Of a stretch of 64,000 bases of DNA, positions 47,431 through 57,925 are shown piece by piece. This DNA comes from Gemmobacter sp. (GTDB lineage Bacteria > Pseudomonadota > Alphaproteobacteria > Rhodobacterales > Rhodobacteraceae): assembly GCF_034676705.1 (NCBI RefSeq), contig NZ_JAUCBS010000013.1, positions 384,501 to 448,500 of the forward strand. Direction: 5' to 3'. Position 1 is the first letter of the stretch. Every line of letters begins with the position of its first letter. The translations under genes were made by a program, and so were the position numbers. Under the pieces are notes generated by a model. The model saw only the letters and a program-made list of their open reading frames with translations. It searched no databases and was not told the DNA's origin.

Positions 47431-48099
47431 ATGGTCGCAGACAACGGGCTGGAATGGAAAGAGGGCGGCGTTCCGGTCTCGTGCCGGTTCGACGATCCGT
47501 ATTTCAGCCTGGGCAACGGGCTGGCGGAAACCCGGCATGTGTTTCTGGACGGCAACGGCCTGCCGGGGCGGTTCCGGCCGGGGTTCCATGTGGCGGAACT
47601 GGGCTTTGGCACCGGGCTGAACATGCTGGCGGCGCTGGTCTCTTGGCGGGCGGCGGGCGTGGCGGGGCCGCTGCGGTTTACCAGTTTCGAGGGCTTTCCG
47701 CTGGAGGCCACCGACATCGCCCGCGCCCTGCAGGCGTTCCCCGAGGCCGAGGCGGTGGCGGCGCCGTTTCTGGCGCAATGGGCGCAGGGCGCGCGGCATA
47801 TCCGCATGGAGGGGCTGGAGGCCGAGGTGATCGTGGGCGATGTGCGCCAGACCCTGCCCGTCTGGCAGGGTCGCGCCGATGCCTGGTTCCTGGACGGCTT
47901 TTCCCCCGCCAAGAACCCCGAGATGTGGGGCGATGCGCTGATGGCCGAGGTGGCAGCCCATACAAATCCGCATGGCGGGTTTGCGACCTATACCGCTGCC
48001 GGACATGTGCGCCGGGCCTTGCAGGCGGCCGGCTTTCAGGTAGAGCGTCGGCCGGGATTCGGGCACAAGCGCCACATGAGTGTGGGCAGGCTGGGGTGA
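47431..48099 (+). CDS. mnmD: tRNA 5-(aminomethyl)-2-thiouridine methyltransferase, MnmC1/MnmD type
   Basis: A 222-residue SAM-dependent enzyme that methylates nm5s2U to mnm5s2U at the tRNA wobble base. VSCRFDDPYFSLGNGLAETRHVF at the start is the family N-terminus; FHVAELGFGTGLNMLAAL (about 49-66) is the SAM motif and AWFLDGFSPAKNPEMWG (about 151-167) the catalytic segment. It is a stand-alone methyltransferase domain; the FAD domain of classic MnmC is present only as the divergent neighbour. Confidence 0.9.
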   Translation: MVADNGLEWKEGGVPVSCRFDDPYFSLGNGLAETRHVFLDGNGLPGRFRPGFHVAELGFGTGLNMLAALVSWRAAGVAGPLRFTSFEGFPLEATDIARALQAFPEAEAVAAPFLAQWAQGARHIRMEGLEAEVIVGDVRQTLPVWQGRADAWFLDGFSPAKNPEMWGDALMAEVAAHTNPHGGFATYTAAGHVRRALQAAGFQVERRPGFGHKRHMSVGRLG

Positions 48100-48100
48100 C

Positions 48101-48991
48101 ATGACCGCCGCGGACAATCGCGCAGGCATCTGGCTGATGATCGGCGCGGTAGCCAGCCTGACCGTGCAGGACGGGCTGTCGCGGCATCTGGCCGGCGAAT
48201 ACACCGTCTGGCAGACCATCATGATCCGCTACTGGTTCTTTGCGGCCTTCGTGCTGCTGCTGGCCTGGCGGCAGCCGCAGGGGTTGCGCGCCGCGGTGGC
48301 CACGCGCTTGCCGGGGCTGCACCTGGCGCGGGCGGTGCTGCATATTTCGGAAATCTGCCTGATCGTGGCCAGCTTTACCCTGATCGGGCTGATCAACACC
48401 CATGCGATCTTTGCCATCTGCCCGCTGATCGTGGCTGCGCTTTCCGGCCCCCTGCTGGGCGAGCGGGTGGGGCTGGCGCGGTGGCTGGCCATCGGGGCGG
48501 GGTTCGGCGGGATCCTGATCATTCTGCGGCCGGGGGGCGATCTGTTTACGCCGCTGGCGGTGCTGGCGCTGGCATCGGCGGCGCTGTTTGCGCTGTATTC
48601 GGTGCTGACCCGGCTGGCGACGCGGCAAGAGGCGTCGTTTCCCGCCTTTTTCTGGTCGGGCATCCTGGGCGCGGTGATGATGACCGCGGTCGGGATCTGG
48701 TTCTGGGAACCCATGCCGCTGGCGGATTGGGGCCTGACGGTGGCGAATGGCGTATTCGCCATTCTGTCGAACTGGCTGGTCATCCGCTGCTACACCCGGG
48801 CCGAGGCGAATGTGGTGCAACCCTTTGCCTATCTGCAACTGGTGTTTGTCATGCTGATGGGGGTCGCCGTGTTTGGCGAACCGCTGGAGGCGGCAACGCT
48901 GATCGGGGCGGCCATCGTGGTGGGCGCCGGACTGGTGACGCTGGTCAACGTTGGTGGCCGGCGGACTTCACGACAGACACACGGGGCCTGA
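48101..48991 (+). CDS. DMT-family (EamA) transporter, first of a tandem pair
   Basis: A 296-residue inner-membrane protein with about ten hydrophobic segments. VQDGLSRHLAGEYTVWQTIM and IRYWFFAAFVLL in the first EamA repeat and QPFAYLQLVFVMLMGVAVFG in the second are shared almost word for word with the next gene. It starts 1 base after the mnmD stop. Substrate unknown; DMT exporters commonly move amino acids or small metabolites. Confidence 0.88.
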   Translation: MTAADNRAGIWLMIGAVASLTVQDGLSRHLAGEYTVWQTIMIRYWFFAAFVLLLAWRQPQGLRAAVATRLPGLHLARAVLHISEICLIVASFTLIGLINTHAIFAICPLIVAALSGPLLGERVGLARWLAIGAGFGGILIILRPGGDLFTPLAVLALASAALFALYSVLTRLATRQEASFPAFFWSGILGAVMMTAVGIWFWEPMPLADWGLTVANGVFAILSNWLVIRCYTRAEANVVQPFAYLQLVFVMLMGVAVFGEPLEAATLIGAAIVVGAGLVTLVNVGGRRTSRQTHGA

Positions 48992-48992
48992 C

Positions 48993-49868
48993 ATGGCGGT
49001 TCAGAACACGAAACTCGGCATCTGGCTGATGGTGGCCACGACGCTGGTCTTTGCCATTCAGGACGGGTTTTCCCGCCATCTGGCGGAAACCTACAATGTC
49101 TGGATGGTGATTACCGTTCGCTACTGGTTCTTTGCGGCCTTTGTCATCGCGGTGGCGATGCGGCATCCGCTGGGATTGCGGGCGACGACGCGGTCGGCCT
49201 TTCCGTTGGTGCAGGCAGGGCGCGGGGTGCTGCTGGCGTTCGAGATTTGCGTGGCGGTCTGGGCCTTTGCCACGCTGGGGCTGATCAATGCCCATGCGCT
49301 GTTCGCCGCCTATCCGCTGCTGATTGCCGCGCTGTCCGGGCCGGTGCTGGGCGAAAAGGTGGGCTGGCGGCGCTGGACGGCGATTGGCATCGGCTTTGTC
49401 GGAGTGCTGGTCATTCTGCGGCCGGGCTTTGCCGTTTTCGCCCCCGAGGCGCTGATCGCCGTTTTGGCTGCGCTGATGTTCGCGCTGTATGGCCTGGTCA
49501 CCCGCTATGTCGGGCAAAAGGACAGTGCCGCCGTGTCGCTGTTCTGGGCCGGCATCACCGGGGCGGTGGTGCTGACGCCGCTGGGCATCTGGTTCTGGGA
49601 ACCGCTGGCGCCGCGCGACTGGATTTACATGGCGATCATCTGCTGCACCGGCGTGTTCAGCCACTGGCTGATGATCCGCGCCTACGAGGTGGCCGAGGCC
49701 AGCGCGATCCAGCCCTTTGCCTATCTGCAACTGGTGTTCGTGTCGGTCATCGGCGTCACGATCTTCAACGAGGTGATCCAGCCCAACGTGCTGGCTGGCG
49801 CGCTGATCGTGGTGGGGGCGGGGGTGTTCACCATCTGGCGTAGCGGCAAGGTGGCCAGGCAGGGCTGA
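48993..49868 (+). CDS. DMT-family (EamA) transporter, second of a tandem pair
   Basis: A 291-residue paralogue of the preceding gene: IQDGFSRHLAETYNVWMVIT, VRYWFFAAFVIA and IQPFAYLQLVFVSVIGVTIF align position by position. It follows after a single base. The pair has clearly diverged, so the duplication is old. They could form a heterodimer or have different substrates. Confidence 0.88.
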   Translation: MAVQNTKLGIWLMVATTLVFAIQDGFSRHLAETYNVWMVITVRYWFFAAFVIAVAMRHPLGLRATTRSAFPLVQAGRGVLLAFEICVAVWAFATLGLINAHALFAAYPLLIAALSGPVLGEKVGWRRWTAIGIGFVGVLVILRPGFAVFAPEALIAVLAALMFALYGLVTRYVGQKDSAAVSLFWAGITGAVVLTPLGIWFWEPLAPRDWIYMAIICCTGVFSHWLMIRAYEVAEASAIQPFAYLQLVFVSVIGVTIFNEVIQPNVLAGALIVVGAGVFTIWRSGKVARQG

Positions 49869-49874
49869 GCCCCT

Positions 49875-49906
49875 TGCACCGGAACAAAATGTGACCAAGT
49901 TTAGGG
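49875..49906 (+). promoter_or_regulatory. Possible LexA-type operator in the uvrB promoter region
   Basis: GAAC (49883-49886), 7 bases, GACC (49894-49897) matches seven of eight fixed positions of the GAAC-N7-GAAC form of the alphaproteobacterial LexA box (direct repeat GTTC-N7-GTTC on the other strand). TTGCAC at 49875 could be the -35. The site lies 29-43 bases upstream of the uvrB ATG, a suitable place for an operator. One mismatch makes this tentative. Confidence 0.35.
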
Positions 49907-49925
49907 GCCTGAGAGGGAATCATCC

Positions 49926-52106
<2,181 letters not shown>

Positions 52107-52730
52107 CAATGGGGAACATCAGTTCCACCCGGCCGGCCGACACCCGCCCCTGCACCAGCAATCCCGGCGCCATCAGGCGCGGAAAGCGGTCTACCCAGTC
52201 GCGGTAACGGTCATTGGTGACGATGCGCAGCCCGCCCTTGATGGCCATGGACAGGATCTGCGGATCGGCGGGCATGCCGCTTTTGGCGACATGCACCTGA
52301 TCTTCGGGCAGGCCAAGGCGCAGGGCCAGCTGCCTGGCGTTCAGGTAGCGGCCGGCGACCAGATGCCCCGCATTCGCATCGAACCACACCACCGGCGCAA
52401 AGCCCCGCCCGCGCAGAGAGGTGATGACAGCCAGCACATTGGCCAGATCGGGTTTCTTGCCGGCCCAGTACAGCACGTTCGACCCGTCCACCACGATTCG
52501 CGGCTTGGGCATGCGCAGCCAGGACCGCAGCACCAGCAACCCCGCCGCCAGGGCCGACAGCACGGCAATCGGGGCCAGATCGGCATGCACGGGAAGGTCC
52601 GGCAGCCAGCTGGCCACGAACAGCAACACGGACAGGACAAGCAGGATCGCAGGACTACGCATCATCGCCTTCTGGATTCGAGCGTCGATGGCGAAACCTG
52701 GCACGGCGATGCGGCGAAAATGGGGCGGCC

Positions 52731-53516
52731 CTAGCTTCCCGGCGGGCGGGGGGCAAAGGGGTGGCTGGTGCCCAGCCCGCCATCCACCGCCAGCACCTGC
52801 CCGTTGACATAGCTGGCCGCATCCGAGGCCAGAAAGGCCACCGCCTCGGCCACCTCGGCCGGCTCTCCCGACCGGCGAAGGGGATTCAACTGGCCGATCT
52901 TGCCTTCGCGCCCGCGCGTCCTGGCGGCATCGAACAGGGCATGGGTCATCCCGGTTTCCACCAGCCCCGGCGCCACGGCATTGATGCGGATGCCGGTTCC
53001 CGCCAGCAGTTGCGCGGTGGTCTGGACCAGGTTGATCACGCCGGCCTTCGAGGCGGAATAGGCGACGCCCCCCGCCCCCGCCCGCTGCCCGGCGACCGAT
53101 GCGGTGCAGATGATCGACCCGCCCTTGCCCATATGCGGCACCGCCGCCCGGATCGCCAGCCACGGCCCGATCAGGTTCACCCGCAGCGTTTCGGCAAAGG
53201 CATCGGGCCCTTCGTCAAAGGTCGGAGCAAAGGCGCCGAGGATCCCGGCGTTGGCATGCAGGATGTCCAGCCGCCCGAAATCGCGGATCGCCTGCGCGAC
53301 AAAGGCGGCAACGCCCTTTTCCGTCGCGCAGTCGGCCTGCACCGCATCGGCGCGGCCACCGCGCCCGGTGATCAGGCCGGCGGTGTCGATCACCTCGGGC
53401 GCGCGGTCCACGGCCAGTACCGCGGCGCCCCGGTCGGCCAGCAACAGCGCGCTGGCCCGGCCGATGCCGCTGGCGGCCCCTGTGACAATGGCAACCTTGC
53501 CCTGCAATGCGCCCAT
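52731..53516 (-). CDS. Short-chain dehydrogenase/reductase
   Basis: A 261-residue NAD(P)-dependent SDR. The cofactor motif VTGAASGIGRASALLLAD (about 11-28), NAG (HANAGILG), catalytic Ser (ICTASVAGQ) and the YxxxK pair (VAYSASKAGV) are all present, and the C-terminus ends YVNGQVLAVDGGLGTSHPF. The start overlaps the acyl-CoA dehydrogenase stop (ATG at 53519 or 53516). As the second gene with an acyl-CoA dehydrogenase, oxidation of a hydroxyacyl group is likely. Confidence 0.9.
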   Translation of the reverse strand: MGALQGKVAIVTGAASGIGRASALLLADRGAAVLAVDRAPEVIDTAGLITGRGGRADAVQADCATEKGVAAFVAQAIRDFGRLDILHANAGILGAFAPTFDEGPDAFAETLRVNLIGPWLAIRAAVPHMGKGGSIICTASVAGQRAGAGGVAYSASKAGVINLVQTTAQLLAGTGIRINAVAPGLVETGMTHALFDAARTRGREGKIGQLNPLRRSGEPAEVAEAVAFLASDAASYVNGQVLAVDGGLGTSHPFAPRPPGS

Positions 53517-54784
53517 CATGCGATCCTTGGGTTGCGGCCAAGGCGCGTCACATGACGGCCCCAGCCGGGGTGGTTCAGACCCTGACGTTTCTTCAGCTCC
53601 ATCCGTGCCAGCTGGTCGCGGTGAACCTCGTCGGGGCCATCGGCCAGCCGCAGCACGCGGGCGCCAGCATAGGCGATGGCGGTTCCGAAATCGTTGCTGG
53701 TGCCGCCGCCGCCGAACACCTGGATGGCCCAGTCGGCCACCTGACAGGCCACGTTCGGCACCGCCACCTTGATCATGGCGATTTCGGCCCGCGCCTGCTT
53801 GTTGCCGACGGTATCCATGCGGTGGGCGGCATGCAGGGTCAGCAGGCGGCACTGGTCGATCATGATGCGCGCATTGGCGATGCGTTCGCGGGTAACGCCC
53901 TGATCGGCAACGCGCTTGCCGAAGGCCACCCGTTGCAGCGCGCGGTCGCACATCGATTCCAGCAGCCGTTCCGCCAGTCCGATCGACCGCATGCAATGGT
54001 GAATCCGCCCCGGCCCCAGGCGGCCTTGCGCAATTTCGAACCCGCGCCCTTCGCCCAGCAGCATGTTGCTGGCCGGCACGCGAACATTGTCGAACACCAC
54101 TTCGCAGGCGCGGTCGGGCACGCTGTAATAGCCAAAGATCGGCAGCGCGCGTTCCACGGTGATGCCGGGCGTGTCCATCGGGACCAGAATCATGGATTGC
54201 TGGCGGTGGCGGTCTGGATTGTGGGCATCGGTCTTGCCCATGAAGATGCAGATCTGCGTCGCCGGGTTGCTGGCGCCGGTCGTGTACCACTTGCGCGCGT
54301 TGATCACGTAATCGTCGCCATCACGCCGGATCTCGGCCTGGATGTTGGTGGCGTCGGAACTGGCGACATCGGGTTCCGTCATGGCAAAGCAGCTGCGGAT
54401 CTCGCCGTCCAGCAGGGGGGTCAGCCAGCGGTCCTTTTGTGCCTGGGTGCCGTAACGTTCCAGCACCTCCATGTTGCCGGTATCGGGGGCGTTGCAGTTG
54501 AAGATCTCGGGCGCCAGCAGCGACCGGCCCATGATTTCGCACAGATGGCCGTATTCCACGTTGCTCAGGCCCGCGCCCCGGTCCGATTCGGGCAGGAACA
54601 GGTTCCACAACCCTGCCGCGCGGGCCTTGGGCTTCAGCTCCCCGATGACGGGGAAGGTGGCAAAGGGGCCAAGTTCCTCGGCCTCGCGGTAGAACCGCGC
54701 CTCGTTGGGATAGATATGGGCCTCCATGAAGGCGGTCAGGCGGGCGGACAGGTCGATCACGCGGGGGGATTTTTCGGGGATCAT
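53516..54784 (-). CDS. Acyl-CoA dehydrogenase (ACAD10/11-like context)
   Basis: A 422-residue FAD flavoprotein. CFAMTEPDVASSDATNIQAE (about 130-149; FAD/substrate loop), WYTTGASNPATQICIFMGKT, GPGRIHHCMRSIGLAERLLE and the C-terminal QVFGGGGTSNDFGTAIAYAGAR identify the family. The HCMR and GGGG-T-S stretches and the neighbouring APH-type kinase gene resemble the ACAD11/LvaC group, which acts on phosphorylated 4-hydroxyacyl-CoAs rather than doing simple beta-oxidation. GGAGGCCCCGCC precedes the ATG. Confidence 0.88.
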   Translation of the reverse strand: MIPEKSPRVIDLSARLTAFMEAHIYPNEARFYREAEELGPFATFPVIGELKPKARAAGLWNLFLPESDRGAGLSNVEYGHLCEIMGRSLLAPEIFNCNAPDTGNMEVLERYGTQAQKDRWLTPLLDGEIRSCFAMTEPDVASSDATNIQAEIRRDGDDYVINARKWYTTGASNPATQICIFMGKTDAHNPDRHRQQSMILVPMDTPGITVERALPIFGYYSVPDRACEVVFDNVRVPASNMLLGEGRGFEIAQGRLGPGRIHHCMRSIGLAERLLESMCDRALQRVAFGKRVADQGVTRERIANARIMIDQCRLLTLHAAHRMDTVGNKQARAEIAMIKVAVPNVACQVADWAIQVFGGGGTSNDFGTAIAYAGARVLRLADGPDEVHRDQLARMELKKRQGLNHPGWGRHVTRLGRNPRIA

Positions 54785-54907
54785 GGCGGGGCCTCCTTGG
54801 CGACAGCTTAGCATGGCGAATACATCTGACAAGATCGTCCGACGATATGGCTTGACGTCGCACCCCCGCGCACGGCATGCTGCCGCAAACCGGATGGGGG
54901 ATGCGAC

Positions 54908-55912
54908 ATGGCGGAACAGCAACTGGCAGACTGGATGGCAGCGCATGTGCCGGGCTTTGCCGGCCCGCTGGCGCTCAAGCGGCTGTCGGGCGGGCAGTCC
55001 AACCCGACCTGGCGGGTGGACACGCCCGGCGCCCGCTATGTCCTGCGGCAAAAGCCGGTGGGCAAGGTGCTGCCCTCGGCCCATGCGGTGGACCGCGAAT
55101 ACAAGGTGATGCGCGCGCTGCAAGGCACCGATGTGCCGGTGCCCCGCATGATCGCCCTGTGCGAGGATGAAGCGGTGATGGGCAGCATGTTCTTTGTCAT
55201 GGAACATGTCGACGGGCGGGTGTTCTACGACCCGCGCCTGCCCGACCAGACGCCGGCCGAACGCGCGGCGATCTTTGACAGCATGAATGCGGCCATTGCG
55301 GCGATTTCCATGGTGGACCCGGTTGCGGTGGGCCTGGGCGATTATGGCCGGCAGGGCGGCTATGTGGAGCGTCAGGTCAGCCGCTGGACCAAGCAGTACC
55401 GCGCCAGCGAAACGCGGCCGATCCCCGCGATGGAGGCGCTGATCGACTGGCTGCCGCAGCACATGCCGACCGCGCCCGAGGAAGTGCGGATCGCCCATGG
55501 CGATTTCCGGCTGGACAACCTGATCCTGCATCCGACGGAACCCCGCGTTCTGGCGGTGGTGGATTGGGAACTGTCCACGCTGGGCTGTCCCTATGCGGAT
55601 TTTGCCTATAACGTCATGGCTTGGCGGATTGCACCGGATCTGTTCCGGGGCCTGGGCGGCGTGCCGCTGGCAGGCAGCGGGATCCCGGATGAAGACGCCT
55701 ATATCGACGCCTGGTGCCGCCGCACCGGCCGGGCGCGGCCGGAGAATTTCGATTTCTACGTCATCCTCAGCCTGTTCCGCATTGCGGCCATCCTGCAAGG
55801 CATCGCCAAGCGGGCGCAGGATGGCACGGCCGCCAGCGACGAGGCGGTGCAGGTCGGCGCCAAGGCAGAACCGCTGGCGCAGATTGCCTGGGACATGGCC
55901 CGCCGGATATGA
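54908..55912 (+). CDS. APH-fold phosphotransferase
   Basis: A 334-residue kinase of the aminoglycoside-phosphotransferase fold. Seen are LKRLSGGQSNPTWRVDTPGARYVLRQKP (lysine of the ATP site, about 22-48; quoted in part: GGQSNPTWRVD), the Brenner motif IAHGDFRLDNLILH (about 196-209) and the metal Asp in AVVDWELSTLG. In ACAD10/11 this domain is fused to the dehydrogenase; in bacterial LvaA it is separate. Antibiotic resistance is therefore unlikely. It is divergent from the ACAD gene (123-base gap) and coupled to a GntR regulator. Confidence 0.85.
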   Translation: MAEQQLADWMAAHVPGFAGPLALKRLSGGQSNPTWRVDTPGARYVLRQKPVGKVLPSAHAVDREYKVMRALQGTDVPVPRMIALCEDEAVMGSMFFVMEHVDGRVFYDPRLPDQTPAERAAIFDSMNAAIAAISMVDPVAVGLGDYGRQGGYVERQVSRWTKQYRASETRPIPAMEALIDWLPQHMPTAPEEVRIAHGDFRLDNLILHPTEPRVLAVVDWELSTLGCPYADFAYNVMAWRIAPDLFRGLGGVPLAGSGIPDEDAYIDAWCRRTGRARPENFDFYVILSLFRIAAILQGIAKRAQDGTAASDEAVQVGAKAEPLAQIAWDMARRI

Positions 55913-56547
55913 GCGGGCGCGAACCCTCTGGCCCCGAGGCGCTGGCGCGCGACATCCTGCACGGGCTGGCCGAGGGGCGGTTCGTGCCGGGGCAGCGGCT
56001 GGCGGAACCCGATCTGATGGCGCGCTACGATGTCGGCCGCAGCACGGTGCGCGAGGCGCTGGGCCGGCTGGCCTCGGACGGGCTGGTCGACATGGTGCCC
56101 CACCGGGGCGCCGCGATCCGCCGGCTGACCCGGCGCGAGGCGGCGGATGTGCTGCGCGTGGCTGCGGCACTGCTGGAACTGGCCGCACGGCAGGCGGCCG
56201 AGGCGGTGGCGGCCGGCGAAAGTGCGGCCGATCTGGTGGCGGCGGCGGCCGATTATGCGGCGGTGGGCGAAACCGGGCGGCAACGGGCGCGGGCGCGCTA
56301 TTACCGGGCGCTGGCCGCGCTGGCCGGCAACCGCGAGGTGATGCGGCTGTTGCCCTCCATCCAGGTGCCGCTGGTGCGCGCCCAGATGCGCGACCATGCG
56401 GCGGCCAGCGCGCCCAGCCATGCGGCGCTGGTGGCGGCGGTGTCGGCCGGCGATGGCGATGGCGCGGCGACTGCGGCGCGGCTGCATCTGGATCACCTGA
56501 TCGCCCAGTTGCCCCGGCTGCCCGACGCGCTGTTTGCCCGCAGTTAG
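55909..56547 (+). CDS. GntR-family (FadR/FCD-type) transcriptional regulator
   Basis: A 212-residue regulator. The N-terminal winged helix shows ILHGLAEGRFVPGQRLAEPDLMARYDVGRSTVREALGRLASDGLV (quoted in part: YDVGRSTVREALGRLASDGL, about 38-57) and PHRGAAIRRLTRREAADVLR. The C-terminal helical FCD-like domain is somewhat short. It overlaps the kinase stop (ATGA) and probably controls the divergent kinase/dehydrogenase cluster. Confidence 0.88.
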   Translation: MSGREPSGPEALARDILHGLAEGRFVPGQRLAEPDLMARYDVGRSTVREALGRLASDGLVDMVPHRGAAIRRLTRREAADVLRVAAALLELAARQAAEAVAAGESAADLVAAAADYAAVGETGRQRARARYYRALAALAGNREVMRLLPSIQVPLVRAQMRDHAAASAPSHAALVAAVSAGDGDGAATAARLHLDHLIAQLPRLPDALFARS

Positions 56548-56634
56548 GCCGCGGGGCTGCGATTTTCGCTGGCCTGCCGGAATTTTGCCTGTATCCCGGG
56601 AACTGATGGCCTACGACGCAACAGCAGACCCCAG

Positions 56635-56985
56635 ATGAAACGCATATCCCCCCACCCCGTCGGCATTGCGCAGGGGTCTCGCATGATGTTTTCGGACTTC
56701 ACCCATGACGGGCCGATGTGGGCCGGTTCCGGGCCACGCGAAAGCCGGCAGGCGGTGGCATTCCCCGAACCCTTTGCGGCGCCGCCGGCGGTGATGGTGA
56801 CGATTTCCATGTGGGATGCCGACCGCCGCACCAACCTGCGCGCCGATATTGCCGCCGAGAACGTGACCGAGGCGGGATTCGATCTGGTGTTCCGCACCTG
56901 GAACGATACCCGCATCGCCCGCGTCCGCGCCGACTGGACCGCGATTGGCGCGATGCGCGACGATGATCTGTGGGATCTGGGCTGA
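56635..56985 (+). CDS. H-type lectin domain protein
   Basis: A 116-residue single-domain protein matching the H-type lectin family first known from snail agglutinins: F-PPAVMVTISMWDADRRTNLR (about 50-71; SMWDAD), DIAAENVTEAGFDLVFRTWN and DTRIARVRADWTAIGAM. The family binds N-acetylgalactosamine and folds into small beta-sandwiches that trimerise. No signal peptide is visible. A second start, MMFSDF, is possible. It is transcribed alone and followed by a terminator. Confidence 0.82.
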   Translation: MKRISPHPVGIAQGSRMMFSDFTHDGPMWAGSGPRESRQAVAFPEPFAAPPAVMVTISMWDADRRTNLRADIAAENVTEAGFDLVFRTWNDTRIARVRADWTAIGAMRDDDLWDLG

Positions 56986-57041
56986 GGGGGGCTCCCGCAG
57001 GGCGGTTGCGGCGCAGGCGCCGCACCTTCCTTTAGGCGGGG

Positions 57042-57091
57042 CCGGGCCTGCGGCCCGGTTTTCCCGGGTATCTGAGGAAAGGCGAAAGGGC
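57042..57091. repeat. Terminator plus ATATTTGG-like element after the lectin gene
   Basis: CCGGGCC (57042-57048) pairs with GGCCCGG (57052-57058) around TGC and runs into TTTT (57059-57062), an intrinsic terminator for the lectin gene. It is followed by a degenerate forward copy of the element, CCCGGGTATCTGAGGAAAGG then CGAAAGGG. The alpha/beta hydrolase converges from the right. Confidence 0.65.
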
Positions 57092-57094
57092 AGG

Positions 57095-57925
57095 TCAGTC
57101 GCGGGGCGGCAGGCCAAGGTGGTTGCGCAGCATCGGGGCCAGCACCGCGGCATGGCTGAGCGGCAGCATATGCGCCGCGCCGTCGATTACCACGCTGTGC
57201 GCCCCCGGGATGCGCCGGGCCAGCGCCTGGTTGATCGCATGGATCACGCCGGGCGAGGTGCTGCCCCGCGCCAGCAGCACGGGCAGGCGCAATGCCTCGA
57301 TCCGGCCGGGCTGCATCAGGCCCAGGCGATCCTGTTCCACCACATCCTCGGCCGCGCGGATGGCACCGATCCGGTCGGTGATGTAGCGGCGCTGGGTTTC
57401 GGGCAACTGGTCCAGCGGGGTGCCATTGCCCCAGAGGCTGTGGAAATAGCCCGCCGCCTCCTCGGGGCGGCCATCGTCCAGCAACTGGTGAAAGACGGCT
57501 TGTTTCGCCACCCATTCCGCCGCCTCGGGCGCATGGTCGGCGGCGGCGGCGGAAAACATCACCGGCTCGAACAGGGTCAGGCTGCGCACCAGGTCGGGGC
57601 GTTCCATGGCCAGCCGGAGGGCCACGGTGCCGCCAAAGGAATGGCCCAGCACATCCACCGGCGCGCCGTTTCCGATGCGCAGCGCCAGCGCGGCGGCCAT
57701 GGCGGTGGCGATATCGTGCAGGTTGCCATCCTTGGGCCAGTCGGCGCTTTGGCCATGGCCGGGCAGGTCGGGGGCGGTGATCGTCAGGGCATCGCCCAGT
57801 TCGGCGGCCATCGGCCCCCAGGCCCCGCCATGCGCCAGCGAGCAATGCAGCGCCAGCGCCGGGCGCGGGCCATTGCCCAGCACGCGGGTATGGGTGGGGT
57901 GTCCGCCGACGGATTCGGTCTTCAT
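57095..57925 (-). CDS. Alpha/beta-fold hydrolase
   Basis: A 276-residue hydrolase. LALHCSLAHGGAWGPMAAEL (oxyanion side, about 24-43), the nucleophile elbow VLGHSFGGTVALRLA (about 92-106) and the late His in VVIDGAAHMLPLSH (about 248-261) are visible; the acid is probably the Asp/Glu after strand six. The substrate is unknown. Its start overlaps the stop of the upstream isomerase-like gene (TGATG). Confidence 0.88.
   Translation of the reverse strand: MKTESVGGHPTHTRVLGNGPRPALALHCSLAHGGAWGPMAAELGDALTITAPDLPGHGQSADWPKDGNLHDIATAMAAALALRIGNGAPVDVLGHSFGGTVALRLAMERPDLVRSLTLFEPVMFSAAAADHAPEAAEWVAKQAVFHQLLDDGRPEEAAGYFHSLWGNGTPLDQLPETQRRYITDRIGAIRAAEDVVEQDRLGLMQPGRIEALRLPVLLARGSTSPGVIHAINQALARRIPGAHSVVIDGAAHMLPLSHAAVLAPMLRNHLGLPPRD

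Noticed and set aside
54908..55912. Aminoglycoside resistance kinase
   Set aside because: The fold motifs are shared with ACAD10/11-type kinases, and the gene is next to an acyl-CoA dehydrogenase and a GntR regulator, so a metabolic role is more likely.
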